Of a stretch of DNA of 64,000 nt, positions 10,549-22,745 are shown piece after piece (position 1 is the stretch's first letter; each line of letters opens with the position of its first letter). A program made the translations under genes and the position numbers. The stretch comes from Glutinoglossum americanum (Eukaryota > Ascomycota > Geoglossomycetes > Geoglossales > Geoglossaceae). Location: the NCBI GenBank assembly GCA_020080175.1, contig JAGHQL010000061.1, forward strand, positions 1 through 64,000. Reading direction: 5' to 3'. The notes beneath the pieces are model-generated. The model did no database searches and was not told the DNA's origin. It was given only the letters and a program-made list of their open reading frames with translations.

Positions 10549-13202
10549 CTATTTCTTTTCCGGGTCCTGCTCGCCCAGCTCATCCTCTTGGTCATCCTCA
10601 TCCGTGGACATGGCCGCTTGGGCTGTGTGTGATATGCAATTAGTTGTTTTGGACATGCATGTCTATGGGGGTACAACTCGTGGTGATCTTACCGTTCCAC
10701 AGCTCTGAATATAGGGTACCTGCCTCAATCAATTGATCATGCGTGCCGCGTTCGGCAACTCGACCGTCTTTCATGACGATGATTTGATCTGTCCCCACCC
10801 CATCAGCGTCACTACTGCCACCAGGATTTAAACATCAAATCGCTAACGTACCGCTGTCGAAGATGGTCCGCAAGCGATGCGCTACGAAGACGCTTGTACG
10901 TGCCTTTTCCTTGAGAATGCTGTTGATGTTTTGGAGTAAAGATTGCTCCGTATGGGTATCCAAGGCAGATGTCTAGTGGATAGTTAGGTTACAAGGGTCA
11001 AGTTTGTCTCCAACTATGAAACTTACGGCTTCGTCAAAGAAGAGTAGGGGAGGATCCTTGAGGATTAATCTCGAAACTGCTAGTCGCTGCTTCTCGCCTC
11101 CTTCATATCGTAAGTTACTTTAATTTGGTTGTGGGGGCTAGGAAAGGTTACCGGAGATCATCATGCCCCGTTCACCGACCATAGTGTTATAACCATCTGG
11201 TAGACTCTCAATGATCTCATGTATTCTTGCCCTCTGTGCCGCGGCTTTCACTTCTTCTGGGGTGGCCTCGATGTTGCCGTATCGGATGTTGTGTTCAATG
11301 GTGTTATTGAACAAAGGGGTATCTTGCGGAACTACACCAATAGAGCTTCGTAAGGATTTGAGGCTTACATCTCGGATGTCCTGGCCGTCGATAAGAATAC
11401 GGCCTTCCTGCACGTCGTAAAACCGGAAGAGCAGTCTCAAAATAGTTGACTTGCCGCACCCACTAGGGCCCACAATAGCAACTTTCTTTCCAGCTGGAAT
11501 CGTGAGGCTTAAATTTCTCAGGATTGGCCGATCCGGGTGGTATCCAAAAGTCACGTTCTCAATCCTAATTTCCCCCCCACGGAGTTGCAGCGGCTTGGGG
11601 ATAGCAGGCTCCTTAATTGCAACATTGACTTTTTGCAAGTTGAAAAGGGTTTCCATGTCTAACAGTGACTGTCTCAGCTCCCGGTAGACGGAGCCTAGGA
11701 AATTCAGCGGCACGGAGAGCTGGAAAACAAGCAGGTTTACCATGACCAGATCGCCCACGGTCAGAGCCCCTGTGGCTACTCCATCCGCAGCAAGGTACAT
11801 CATAGCTGTCAGAGCCGTGGAGAAGATGAGGTTCTGTCCGGAGTTAAGGAACGCCAAGGATGTTGCTACTTTAATAGATGCGTTCTCATAGGCATGTAGG
11901 GCCTTATCATATCTCCCAACTTCGTATTTCTCGTTGTTAAAATACTGGTGTGAATTAGTATAGTTGTTGATACCTATCAAGAATGAGCCAGACCCACTTT
12001 CACAGCTTCATAGTTTATGAGTGAGTCGACGGCGACAGTAGCTGCCTTGTTGTCTGCAGCGTTTGCCTGTTTTCGGAACTTGGTTCTCCATGATGTTGTC
12101 GTGATCGTGAACGTTGTGTAAGCTATCATCGTAGCAGCAGTGATGGTTGCAAATTTGATCCCATATTGGTATGTCTGCCTTGGTTAGCTGAAGCTCGAGT
12201 CGAATGCCGGGCGCTTAACGCACTAATATTCCGCAAACCATAGAGATCTCCAAAGCCGTCGGTAGGATATGAAACACCATAGAGGTGAGTAAAAAGCTGA
12301 TGCCTTTCGTCCCCCTATCCATCGCTCTGGTCAAGCCACCCGTTTGTCGAGAAAGGTGAAAGTTCAAATCAAGTTTTAGGAGATGGTCGAAGATATTACG
12401 AGCTACTCGGCGAATAGCTTTCTGTGCGACACTTGCAAAGACTGCATTTCTCAATTCTTGGGAAAGAGCAGCGCCGACCCTGGTAAGGCCATCTATATAG
12501 CATAAATCAATCAGGATTCTTGATAAAACTACCCCAAGCCTGGACCTACATGCAAGAACCATAGACCCCGCAACGGTATATGCGGTACCTCCAAGGGCGA
12601 CAAAGTCAACATTCATCGAATCCACAATGCTCTTGAAATAAAATGGCACTTGTACATTGAGAACCTGCCAGTAAGGTTAGTCTTGAGGTAGTTGAGTGCA
12701 ATCATATATATAACCTTTGCGCCAACAAGGAGACCAAGAGACAGTACCACTCTAACTTTTGTCCCTAGGCTGTCCTATTGTGAAGTTAGTTGCCACACTT
12801 ATTTAATCACTTGATTGCCAATACCTTTGGCCATAGATACCTCGCCATCTCTTTCATTATAGCCCAGTCAGCCTTTCTTTGCTCTTTGTTTGTTAGTTTA
12901 TCTTCGCTCAAGAGTGCTCGTGATTGTGCTACTGGTGCGTGTTCGACGGGGTGCAATCCTGATTTCTCGCCCACTGCCCCCTCCGGCTGATCATTCCTCT
13001 GTTGTAGAACAGTCTTTGGCTTAGCCTCACCGGATATGCTCTTTGCCGACCAGAGGCCGGGGACGTAAACACGAGTAGGTAGACGCCAGGGGGGAGTGAC
13101 CCGTCCGAAAGCACATATTGGCTGTGGAGTCGGTAGGATATAGGTTGGCCGAATGAGGCGTATTCTAGAGCAAGCTGCGGACGAAATATTCCTGACCAAC
13201 AT
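10549..13202 (-). CDS. ATM1: Mitochondrial ABC transporter Atm1
   Basis: Atm1 is a half-size ABC exporter of the mitochondrial inner membrane that exports a glutathione-linked sulfur species needed for cytosolic Fe-S protein assembly. The N-terminus (ATG 13202) is Arg/Ser-rich without acids, fitting a mitochondrial presequence. The transmembrane part includes [12 protein letters not shown]...[15 protein letters not shown] and [20 protein letters not shown], which are typical of Atm1. The nucleotide-binding domain has Walker [10 protein letters not shown], the Q-loop [13 protein letters not shown], the signature [12 protein letters not shown] (split by an intron near 11140) and Walker B LLFFDEA. 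The last exon ends in an acidic tail [20 protein letters not shown]. The intron 12493-12549 is 57 nt and stop-free, so naive calling would read through it. The gene is head-to-head with AIM24. Confidence 0.95.
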
Positions 13203-13552
13203 TGGTGATTTAAAACAACCTAATAGTTTGCTAGAATTGGGATATCATTGCCTGGGGGTTTTCGAGCAAACTGTGAGATTTCCTTTATGGGTATCCTGCG
13301 ATAATCTGCTTTGCAAACATGAAGTACCACGCAAATCCTTGATCCTGCTGATAGAAGTGCATAAGGTAGACCCGATCACTAAAGGCAGTATGGATCCATG
13401 GCTCATTATCCCTCCAATTGATGCAATAAATCGCTGTATCGGCTTTTATTTTGCGGTTAAGCACCACACGTGATGGCCTCCACCGAGCTCCGGTAAACGA
13501 GGAACGTCAAAGCAAAGACACTGTTAAGAGTACCATATCATTCGAGACGGTC
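13203..13552. promoter_or_regulatory. Shared divergent promoter, ATM1 / AIM24
   Basis: 350 bp separate the start codons of two nuclear genes for mitochondrial proteins transcribed in opposite directions. A CACGTG-core palindrome (ACACGTGA) lies at about 13467. No canonical TATA box was recognised. Confidence 0.45.
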
Positions 13553-15024
13553 ATGGCCATGCGTCGACAATTGACTGTTACTGCTGCTGCTGTTACTGCT
13601 ACGATTAGGGACTTGCCGGCTCGAGCTTCTTGCTGCTGGATTGGTACATCTCGGCAATGTCTACGCAGAAGTCTTCAGATTAGCGCGACGCCTTCATCCA
13701 CCTCCGAAAGTGACACATTCTACTCTGCGAGTGCTCCGGTCTCATTTGGAGCTTCGTCTACTGGTCTGTGATATACTGCAAACCATTCTTCGCTAGTTTT
13801 GGCTGACAATTGGTGGTAGATGCTCGATTTGAGGTCTTAGGGGCACCTTATTCCCTTCTCTCTGTATCATTATCAGCATCTCAAAATCTCTTCACTAGGA
13901 AAGGCACACTTGTCGGCGTTAGTGGGAAAGCGGAAAACACAGTATCGACTCTTTCGGTTCTTCCACCGCTTCGTCGGGCTATCCTTGGCATCCCGTTCCT
14001 ATATCAGAAGGTGAAAGAGCTTCAATGTCTGGATATTCGGCAAATAACTTATTTAAAGTAATTAGGTATCCTCTACCAGCCCTTTGACCGCCATATTATC
14101 TACAAGATCACCGATTACCTCGTTTGTTGTTGTACAGCTTGACGGGACAATAGATTGGATGATTACGCAGCGACAAGCCTTGTTGGCATGGACGGGGCAT
14201 TCACTTTCTGTGAGGCCAATTGTTAATAGAAAGATGGTACATACCCTCTAGAAATTTCTGCTGCTGTAGCTAACTGTTAAAGAGCTTAGCGCATTGGGGT
14301 AGCTCTAAGCTTGCTGGCCGAGGTTTGGTCGCCTTGGTCGGGAAAGGGCGGGTTTACCAGGTCGTACTTGGACCAGGGGAGGAATTTGTAGTTCATCCAA
14401 GGTAAGGTCACGGTTCAGCCTGCCACTTCAACGACCTAACGGAACGATATAAAGTAATCTACTTGGTTATACTATCACACAAAACCTACCAATGCCTTAT
14501 CGCTTGAAGTCCTCCGCTTTGAGACTACAGATTCCTAGCTTTAACGTTATGGGTTTATTTCCGGGTAGTAAGTTCATCAAGGCGATGCGGGATTCCGGGA
14601 CGTGGAACGCTATTGTGAAAATTTACTTTACCGCCCGCACCTGGTCACGGAGGACGATATGGGGAGATAGGGTAATTGTATTATGCCATCATTTCCCCTA
14701 TAAGGTACTAACTCTGGGTAGCTCTTTTTGCGCTTCCGGGGGCCAACGACAATACTAATGCAGTCTCGATCTTCACGATTTCGCGATGTGCTGACTTCTC
14801 AAGATATTAACGAACTGGCGGGTGCAGAATCCGGCATAGATCAATCAACGATCGAATCAATCAGCGAGCGGAAAGATGGAGTAGGCAAAACTCCGTCTGT
14901 GGGTACGGTTTCGAAGTCTATCGCAGATGTACCAATAGGACTCAAGATCGCCAGTGTTGGGCGAGGCGGCAACGTGGAATTTCAAGACACCAACGATTTC
15001 AAGTCCCTGACGCGATCCAACTGA
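13553..15024 (+). CDS. AIM24: Aim24, mitochondrial inner-membrane organising protein
   Basis: Aim24 is a mitochondrial inner-membrane protein linked to MICOS and cristae integrity. The start at 13553 ([14 protein letters not shown]...) gives an Arg-rich presequence. A GTCTGT...GGTGGTAG intron joins ...SST to [20 protein letters not shown], the conserved beginning of the Aim24 domain. Later exons give [74 protein letters not shown] and [14 protein letters not shown], all in family order. The C-terminal part after [11 protein letters not shown] is less conserved, ending at 15024. There are six or so exons with introns of about 50-70 nt. Confidence 0.93.
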
Positions 15025-15621
15025 ATGGTTGTACCCGCTGATATTTGTTGACGGAGGCCTTGTAACATTAAATAGACTGGGGGATTTCGTCACGCGTTAA
15101 ATCTCATTTCACTGGTGTCCTCGACGCTGGTCAGAAGTCGTCCTCAGCTCACGGTATATCGAAGGAGAGAAGGGGCAGAAAATAAGTTAAAATGCCTTCG
15201 CTACTCGGGTACCCCTGAGATGTATATTGTTACGTCGACGTGCTGACGAGTACCCTAACAGTTGAGCGGTTGAAGGCTCGGGATCCCCTGGGTATGCTAT
15301 GGTCGTACGTTAGTAATAGGATAAAAGTAAAAGCTAGCGTTTATCCCATTCTTGAGTCTTTACGTAGGGTTCATTTATTTTCGTGGCAACCGTCATATTC
15401 CATCAACCTTTGGATGCTTTGGTAGATGGCTCTTCTAAATAGCTCCTAGAAGAGGCATTAAGCCTTGGGGGATTACCAGGCCCTCGGAACTCTACAAACT
15501 TGCAGCAGAGGTCCACCCTATTGCGGTGCCTTCAACTAGACATCACAGTTCACGATTTATGGAGGCATTGTTATTAGTCGGAGACGTAGGAATAACCAGG
15601 ACATCAGAGAACTGTATTTTG
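15025..15621. other. Convergent intergenic region, AIM24 / UsgS-type gene
   Basis: 597 bp hold only small shadow ORFs. Nothing coding or repetitive was recognised. Confidence 0.5.
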
Positions 15622-16982
15622 CTACCTTGTGTTATCCTTACCGGCAGACGTGAAGGGATTCTCCCGGAACTTTTCCGTCGAGGCGTGATCCACATCCAAG
15701 CTTGCCAATGGCAGCCTCAAAAAGTGGGATTTGTTCCTCCACTGAATTTGTGTCTCCACAAACCCCTCGCTCTCTGATGGTGGAGGTGGGGCATCCGTGA
15801 TCTTCGTAATTAGGTATGCCGTTGATGCCTCGGCTATGCCATAAACAAGGACACCGAGGAGGGGAATCTTGAGGAAGAGATAGAAGCCAACGCCAAATCC
15901 AAAGAGGAGACCTTCACGGTCCCGGAACCATTTTGCCTTTTGTTCCCTGGAGAAGCGAATCCGGGAGAAGTACGGTTCGAGCTGATCGAAAATAACAGAT
16001 CTAAGATACCGTACGAGTGGAAATTAATGAAGTGAGGAGATAGACATACCAATTCCCTCATGAGACTCCTCGATGAAAAGTAGCTCTGGAGAAATACCAC
16101 GAGATACTTTCTTGGCAAGAACAGGCCTCCACCAAATACCACCGCTGCAGGAGCAGGGCCCACGGCTTTGTTGAAAGTGTAAAAACTTGCTGCGGGTAGC
16201 ACAAATCTCCCGACTACAGGTAGATATGACATTATATATAGGAGTAGTGAGATACCCGCTCGCTTTCCAAATCGGGCCACAAACGCCAATGCTCTATCAA
16301 GAGGCGACTTTCGTGAACTCGTATCGCCGTGGGTTGGATATAGTTGAAGATTTGGGTAATACGTGGACCGGAGTCGTTTCGGATCCTCAGATTTATGCTT
16401 TTGGATATATGTCCCGTCAACCCACTGTAATGAGTCCATGAACCTGTGAGCCTCGTATTATCAGCCTCATGCCAATAATAGAATTCCCTATTTAGCCTAC
16501 ATTTCATCTAGGGTGGGAGTAATATATCTCATCAGGCTCATGAGGAAGAACGGCACCTGGAGCACCGAGTTCTCAATAAAACCCAGGCCTGATATGATGT
16601 TGTCATTCCACGTAGTTTGCTCGTTGAGAAAGAAGGATAAAAGCCACAGGAGGACCTTTACCCCGATTATCTGGGGGTGAAGCATTGGCCTTCACGCAAT
16701 TGATGTTGGGGATGCTGTGCACGAGGGAGAACACACCGGAGCTGCAATGGCAAGTCTTATAACCACTCCTGCAACCACGGCAACAGCAGCTTGTCGGTAA
16801 TGCTTGTACTTGAACAACCCTGGGTTCTGAAGAGCTCGGTGAGCTTCGGAGTGTGCGTCAGCTAAGGTTTCCGTAATATGTTGTTCTAACACGGCCAGAT
16901 TGTTCCCACCTCCAACGACGGTAAGTTGTGCGCCCCGGATCATGGCGTTGGGATCAAAATTTGAATTCGACATAGCCAGCAT
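15622..16982 (-). CDS. UsgS-type fungal transmembrane protein
   Basis: This matches the fungal multi-pass protein called UsgS in Aspergillus annotations; its molecular function is not known to me. After the N-terminal FDPNAMIRGAQLTVVG the message splices over a stop-free 66-nt intron (16844-16909) to AHRALQNPGLFKYKHYRQAA. It continues through IGVKVLLWLLSFFL, NSVLQVPFFLMSLMRYITPT, FMDSLQWVDGTYIQKHKSED, GKRAGISLLLYIMSYLPVVG, RYLVVFLQSYFSSRSLMREL and GEL-type C-terminal residues IAEASTAYLITKITD. Four to five hydrophobic segments are visible. Met codons at 16982 and 16973 are both possible; family members usually start close to the FDPNA motif, favouring 16973. The stop is at 15622-15624, after a polar tail rich in acidic and basic residues. 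Confidence 0.85.
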
Positions 16983-17317
16983 TTCTCACAGGAGGCAGAG
17001 AGCACATGTACTCAGTAGCCCTAACTAATGATAGAAAAATAGGGTCTGTTGTAGTAGTTCGTATTATTCTGATATAGTAAAGGGTACTTAGGGTTCTGGT
17101 GGAATTGTACGTGTGGGCTCGCTTATTTATCTACGGCGGCTATCATGCACATATGCCTATATAGATAATCCATCGAGTCGCATTAGTCTCATCAACCTCA
17201 TCACCTTTCGCTCGTATCGACCCTAACATCAGTGCCAAATGCTGCTCCCATCTGTGGAGTGCTATTCACCAGCTATCGAGAGCTGTGCCCTGCGATTCTC
17301 TTCGTGAGATATTCGAT
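16983..17317. promoter_or_regulatory. Divergent promoter region, UsgS-type gene / INP1
   Basis: 335 bp lie between outward starts. AT-rich pieces such as TATATAGATAATC near 17155 could serve as a TATA element about 160 bp upstream of INP1. The assignment is inference. Confidence 0.35.
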
Positions 17318-19033
17318 ATGGGTGATTCATCGCCGTTGGCGATTCCAGTAGATCTAGCGCCCGCCGTGCGCCGTTCTTTTACCTTTCCAGCAAGACTCGC
17401 TGAGAACCGCGGACAAAGGACCGCAAGCACTGTTGTGGCGATAGGGTCGGAGGAGTTACTTTTTTCGCATGACTCTGCAAAGATAGTTTCGTTCGACGCC
17501 TCGACCCAGTCAAATCCTCTTTCAGGCGGGGCTGCTCGATCGGGATCTGACGAGGACAAGGCGGGTGTGTTATCTTGGACTTCCACCAGAGAGAGGACAA
17601 TCGCGGCTGGTAGGCTACTCATCTGTTTGGATGGCTCATTTGTGCTAACGTCTTTCTTATACATAGGCCCTTTGCGTCTCTACAGGCTACACTCCATAGC
17701 CTTCCTTAATTCCGGCGGAACCTTACATGCGATTCTCCCGAGGTCCCGATGTTGGTGTGTTGACGGACACAGCAAGTTTGTATTGCGTATACGCCCAAAT
17801 TTATACTGGAGGATTGAGATATTGGCCGCTAGTGAAGATAAGACCGAAGAACTCAAGGAAGTGTTCACCCGCATACTTCAGTACGAGACCACAGTGTGCC
17901 CATTCAAGCGCGATTTTACGGTCGAGCTCCCAGAGCCACCTAAAACCCCCATACGAAAGCGGCCTTGGAGGGCCCCTGAAAGGCCGAAACCTCCAAAGTT
18001 GGAGGGGGTTTTGGAACAGGAAAGCCCCGATGAATATACTACAGCCCCCTCGGATAATGGAAGCACGGGCGATACAGAAGAGGAAGATGAGAGCGATATG
18101 GCAGACAATAAAGATGCTACAGAACTCGCCCCTAGGGATTTTAACCCACCGTTGTCCAGACTCTCTGCAGAGAAGCTAGTGCCATATTCAAGACCTGGCA
18201 AGATTCCTGTACCAAGATCAATCACGGTACCTCCACGCCTTACTCTCAGAACTTCAAACTCGACAAGTTCAGTATATCATTCGCTCGGGGGTGAAGAAGA
18301 TGCCGCCAGGTTTTCTACGCTGTCCTCCAGCGAAGAATCTTTCCACTCCGTCCAAAGTCTCGCATCACCTCTTCCCCGCCCTCCACCGGATTCCGATCCA
18401 CCATACGCCGTTTTCTCATCGGTACATCACGACGAAGGAATCCACATCTGTCGGTATCGTGACCATAAGCGGGATGACTCTGACGCCACGATCATCGTCA
18501 GCTCTTCCATAGCGAGCTCTCCAATAGTCTCTACCCGATCAAACGATGGTGGGAGATCCTCCCCCCCTCTGACTCCAACACTTGTTAGTGACTACGAAGA
18601 CCAAAAGGGCGAGGACTGGTCGGAGATCTTGACACCGCCACGCGATAGTGGCCTGCGCAGTCGTCACGCACGCAAGCGTACCCTATCCCCCCTTCCGCTG
18701 GCGGCGAACTTAATTTCGCCAACAGCAGCACGGAATCGACTTCCCAGCGACCTTATTCAAAAGGCTTGCTCGCTCATGCTTGGTCCACCGGTTCAATTAC
18801 TTAGTTTAATGCTTCGCATCGCGTTTAAAATCGCTAACGGCGCACTTCGAGGTTCAGCGTCCGGATATGGCGAGAGTGGCGAGGAGATTATTTGCCAGTG
18901 GGATTATAACGATGGCGACGACTTCCTTCAGCAAGGCGCATGGGAGGAAGATGATTTTGGCATTCCCCTTGGGGGAAAAGAGGTAGTACGTGTGAGAAGA
19001 AGTTCTGATAGTGCATCATGGGAGGTGGATTGA
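17318..19033 (+). CDS. INP1: Inheritance of peroxisomes protein 1 (Inp1)
   Basis: Inp1 tethers peroxisomes to the cell cortex so that some are retained in the mother cell or hyphal compartment. The start ATG 17318 gives MGDSSPLAIPVDLAP. Removing the 57-nt intron 17610-17666, which has no in-frame stop, restores RTIAAGPLRLYRLHSIAFLN. It is followed by SGGTLHAILPRSRCWCVDGH and SKFVLRIRPNLYWRIEIL, the PH-like Inp1 core. Downstream is a long Pro/Ser/acid-rich low-complexity region (residues about 190-480), as usual for the family. A conserved hydrophobic stretch LIQKACSLMLGPPVQLLSLM appears before the acidic C-terminus. The gene converges on SRP14. Confidence 0.85.
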   Translation: MGDSSPLAIPVDLAPAVRRSFTFPARLAENRGQRTASTVVAIGSEELLFSHDSAKIVSFDASTQSNPLSGGAARSGSDEDKAGVLSWTSTRERTIAAGRLLICLDGSFVLTSFLYIGPLRLYRLHSIAFLNSGGTLHAILPRSRCWCVDGHSKFVLRIRPNLYWRIEILAASEDKTEELKEVFTRILQYETTVCPFKRDFTVELPEPPKTPIRKRPWRAPERPKPPKLEGVLEQESPDEYTTAPSDNGSTGDTEEEDESDMADNKDATELAPRDFNPPLSRLSAEKLVPYSRPGKIPVPRSITVPPRLTLRTSNSTSSVYHSLGGEEDAARFSTLSSSEESFHSVQSLASPLPRPPPDSDPPYAVFSSVHHDEGIHICRYRDHKRDDSDATIIVSSSIASSPIVSTRSNDGGRSSPPLTPTLVSDYEDQKGEDWSEILTPPRDSGLRSRHARKRTLSPLPLAANLISPTAARNRLPSDLIQKACSLMLGPPVQLLSLMLRIAFKIANGALRGSASGYGESGEEIICQWDYNDGDDFLQQGAWEEDDFGIPLGGKEVVRVRRSSDSASWEVD

Positions 19034-19350
19034 TGCTATCTGCATTACATATCGTTTTTAATATAGCCACAACCAGGGGGGGAGGGCTAGGTACAATTCC
19101 GTGCTTGTCTGTATGTTGGCGATACTTGTCTTTAATCGTTAGGAAGGGGGGCTGTGGAGTTGAATCCGGTTAGATTTTGGGCATTGTAACCATATAGGAT
19201 CTGGCCCCGACGTGTAGTTTTACTCTTGGCTTTCCAGTAGAAGCATTCCGCCTTTTGTTGCAATACCACTTCTCTGAGGGCTACCACGCACACGAATCTC
19301 CTTTCGAGTGATTTGGCTTGCTCAGACCGTGTGTGCGATCAACCTCGCAC
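19034..19350. other. Convergent intergenic region, INP1 / SRP14
   Basis: 317 bp between two 3' ends. G-rich runs such as AGGGGGGGAGGG occur at about 19075-19088. No gene was seen. Confidence 0.5.
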
Positions 19351-19905
19351 TCACCCCCTTTTCTCTCCTTCCGCTCCAGCCTTTCTCTTCTTTGCCTTCG
19401 CCTTCTTCCGGGCGCTCCGATCGCGTTTCTTCAACGCTCCCATCCCTGCCTTACATACTTCGGCATATCTACTAAAAAAGGCCTCTTGTGCATCTGGCTC
19501 TACGACGGTAGAGAGCTTGGTCTTGTCTGCGCGGCTAGCTTTCGATTTTCCGTTGGTGGCACGGACCAGAATCGGCTGTGGATCGGACGGGCGGAGATCA
19601 GCGAGGACATCTGTAGGTCCTTGAGGCTTGGCTGGGGGGATCGTAGTCACTTGATGAGGTTAATGGGTTAGGATCGTGGGCTTTTGGGTAGCAAGGCGAC
19701 CATACATCGCTTTTGTGTGAGAAATACTGAGCCATGTCCGTTTTCCCGTCTAGAATCAAATAACGTAGAGAGTTGAACGAAAAACTAGCATTGCAATTAC
19801 ACATTAGCATCGTTATTGTAGGTTACACTCGGCTTGTTAAGTAGAAAAGGATGAGCGCGATGAGGGTAGACTCACATCCTCGTTGCTTAGGTGATTCCCT
19901 AACAT
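19351..19905 (-). CDS. SRP14: Signal recognition particle subunit Srp14
   Basis: Srp14 binds the Alu domain of SRP RNA and takes part in elongation arrest during co-translational targeting. Three exons are needed: MLGNHLSNED (ATG 19905); FFVQLSTLFDSRRENGHGSV then FLTQKR; and TTIPPAKPQGPTDVLADLRP. The last exon continues DKTKLSTVVEPDAQEAFFSR and YAEVCKAGMGALKKRDRSAR, then a Lys/Ala-rich basic tail. All are standard for fungal Srp14, including the LTQKR block and the basic C-terminus that contacts RNA. The intron donors are GTGAGT (after NED) and GTATGG (inside QKR-L). It is divergent from SGD1 with 154 bp between starts. Confidence 0.92.
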
Positions 19906-20059
19906 TATTCTTTAAATTGTCGAGAGTCTAAGTGTGTAGGATATTTGTGTTGCTTGCCCCACATGTGGTGGTTTAAAGGTTACTTTGAGATGATTGGTGG
20001 GACGCACTGCGAACACCACTACAAACTCAACCCCAGAGGAAATATTTCCAGCAGGCAGA
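19906..20059. promoter_or_regulatory. Compact divergent promoter, SRP14 / SGD1
   Basis: Only 154 bp separate the two start codons. It contains the palindrome CCACATGTGG at about 19958-19967. Both genes serve ribosome-related processes, so a shared control is plausible but unproven. Confidence 0.45.
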
Positions 20060-22745
20060 ATGCGGCCACGACCCAAAGGCACAATCAAACTGCCCAAGCA
20101 ATTACTGGATGAGATAGGGGAGAATGGTAAGGTCTACTGCGAGTGGGAAAGTTTGGTGGGTACTGATCTTGTGCAGATATGTGCAATAGATACCCTTCCG
20201 CGCGAAGGCCCCGAACATGCGAGAGAAAGGAAAGGCGCAAGATTCGGCGAGATCAGAAAGGAGAGCAAAGACAACACCAGTCAGCAGCAAGCCGGGTTGA
20301 CAAAAATTATGAGTTTGAAGGCGTCAAAGGACCGAAAGGGGGACTTGAGATTTTAAGACCTTCGGACGTCCAGAGGAAACAGCTGAAGTCAATCCTCAAG
20401 CCCGCAAATCGGACCAGGAATCATACCCCAAATAATCGCGAAAATAGTACTTCGTCTCCCGCACGAATACCGCGGAGATTAAGGGATAAACTCGCTGAAG
20501 ATGACGCCGAGATCGCCGTCCTGGAAAGGAAGTTGGGGATCAAGGGCGAGAAGCTGCCAAAGGCATTCGTACAGGACGGATTAGACATCCTGCTGTGCGG
20601 GCTAGGGGAGGGCGACGAGGCAGCGACGATTGGGGGGAAGAGGAAGAGGAATGATGCGGACGATTGGCTAGAGAATAAAAGGAAAAATACCATGGCTATC
20701 GAAGGCCCAAGTCGCGAAGGGGAGGGTGAGGAAGATGATGGCGGAGTTACGGGTGCGTCTAGGGATGAGGAGGAAAATGGTGTATCATTGCATCCCGACC
20801 GAGATCTTTCCGATGGCGATGATCCCTTTGGGGACTCTGAATCCTATTCCTCAGACTCGTCGCGAAAGCCGCCGCGAAAGAGCCGGGAGAACCCATACGT
20901 TGCCCCCAACACATCACGAAAAACGCAGTCAACCGTCAAATACGTCCCCCCTTCTCTCCGGAAACCCTCTGGCTCCGAGCCCGAGACCCTTTTACGCCTA
21001 CGCAGGCAGGTGCAAGGTCTATTAAATCGCCTCTCTGAAGCGAATCTTCTCTCAATTTTAGGGGAGGTGGAGTGCTTGTACCGGGACAATCCGCGGCAAC
21101 ATGTCACATCTACACTCGTGGAATTGATTTTCAGCATTGTCTGTGACGGGATGAGTCTCACTGACACGTTTTTGGTCCTGCATGCTGGATTCATCGCTGC
21201 GGTATATCGGATTGTGGGAGTGGATTTTGGGGGGTCGGTCGTGCAAAGAATTGTTGGGGGGTTCGACCACTACTACAACCAGGGGAATGAGAGCTTGGTA
21301 ACCGTTGAAGTATCGAGTAGTGGAAAGGCCGTTATTAACCTAATAGCATTACTGGCGGAATTGTACAACTTTCAAGTCGTTGGTAGCAACCTTATTTTCG
21401 ACTGCATCCGCATGTTCTTAGCGGGGGTGTCAGAGATCAACACGGAGCTACTGCTTAAAGTCATTAGGGGTAAGTTGTAGCTATGTCGCTTGCTGTGTCA
21501 TTGTGTCACTGGCTTATCCCTGTCTAGTCTCCGGACAACAGCTACGGCATGATGACCCATCAGCTCTTAAGGATATTGTCCTCATGCTTCAACCAGCCAT
21601 CGCTAGTGTCGGGGAGGCTAACCTCTCTGTCCGAACCAAATTCATGATAGAGACTATCAATGACTTGAAGAACAACCGGCTGAAAGCTGGAACAACAGCT
21701 TCAGCGGTAAAATCTCAACATACCATACAGATGCGGAAAATATTAGGATCGCTCAATACGAGGGCTATCCGCGCTAGCGAGCCAATGAGATTAGATTTGA
21801 GAGATATTAGGGATGCTGACGAAAAGGGCAAGTGGTGGTTGGTTGGGGCGAGCTGGAGTAAAGGCAACGGAGATCTTCGTAACCCAATACCATCGAAACG
21901 ATTATGTCCTCAAGACCGCACTGCTAGTGCTGAAGCGGATGGTGAAGGCACTACGGATCTGGTGCAGCTGGCGAGAGAGCAACGCATGAACACTGACATA
22001 CGCAGGGCTATCTTTATCACTATCATGTGTGCATCAGATTTTCTGGATGCACATGAACGACTTGTGAAACTTCGGCTGAAGCGCGCACAAGAACTGGAGA
22101 TTCCAAGAGTGCTCATTCATTGTGCTGGGGCTGAGCAAGTGTACAATCCATATTATACACTAATAGCAAAACGGCTATGTGGGGAGCGCAGGTTGAAGAT
22201 GGCGTTCCAGTTCGGTCTATGGGGCCTCTTTAGACGAATGGGCGAAGGTGGTGACGGGCATCACGGCGACGCTGGCGTAGAGGAGGATGAGGAGACTGAA
22301 TATCAGGCGCTGGGAACGAGGAAACTAGTAAACTTGGCAAAACTGTTTGGAAACCTCGTTGCGGAGGGGTTGTTGGGGTTAGGGGTTTTGAAAGTGAGTG
22401 GAGTCAATATGAGGAGGCGTTGAGTATGGCTGACTTAAGTAGATGCTCAACTTGGCCTACCTTCAGGAGAAAACGTGCACATTCGTCGAATTAATGCTCA
22501 TAACTATTTTCCTGCAATCACAGCGGAACTTGAAGAGCGGAAGAGATGAAAGGGCCATTGTGGACATATTTATGCAGGTTAAAGATGTGCCACAGATAAT
22601 TAAAGGTCTCACATACTTTCTTAAGAAGGTTGTCAGCAAGACAGATGTGGCAGGCGGGAGGTTAGAGAAACATACTGTTCGATGGGGTTGCAAGGTTGCT
22701 GGAGATACTCTTCGCGCGATTGAAATGTCTGTGACGGAGAGGTGA
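20060..22745 (+). CDS. SGD1: Nucleolar MIF4G/MA3 protein Sgd1 (NOM1 homologue)
   Basis: Sgd1/NOM1 is an essential nucleolar protein required for 18S rRNA maturation. The first exon starts MRPRPKGTIKLPKQLLDEIG (ATG 20060) and splices at GTAAGG (about 20127) to a basic segment RKERRKIRRD-like at 20177. A long acidic/basic low-complexity region follows. The MIF4G domain spans roughly LLRLRRQVQGLLNRLSEANL to SVRTKFMIETINDLKNNRLK, interrupted by an intron after KVIR (about 21469-21528). The MA3 domain begins TDIRRAIFITIMCASDFLDA and includes QELEIPRVLIHCAGAEQVYN and MAFQFGLWGLFRRMGE. The last exon (22441-22745) gives MLNLAYLQEKTCTFVELMLI and ends at 22745. Four exons. Confidence 0.93.
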
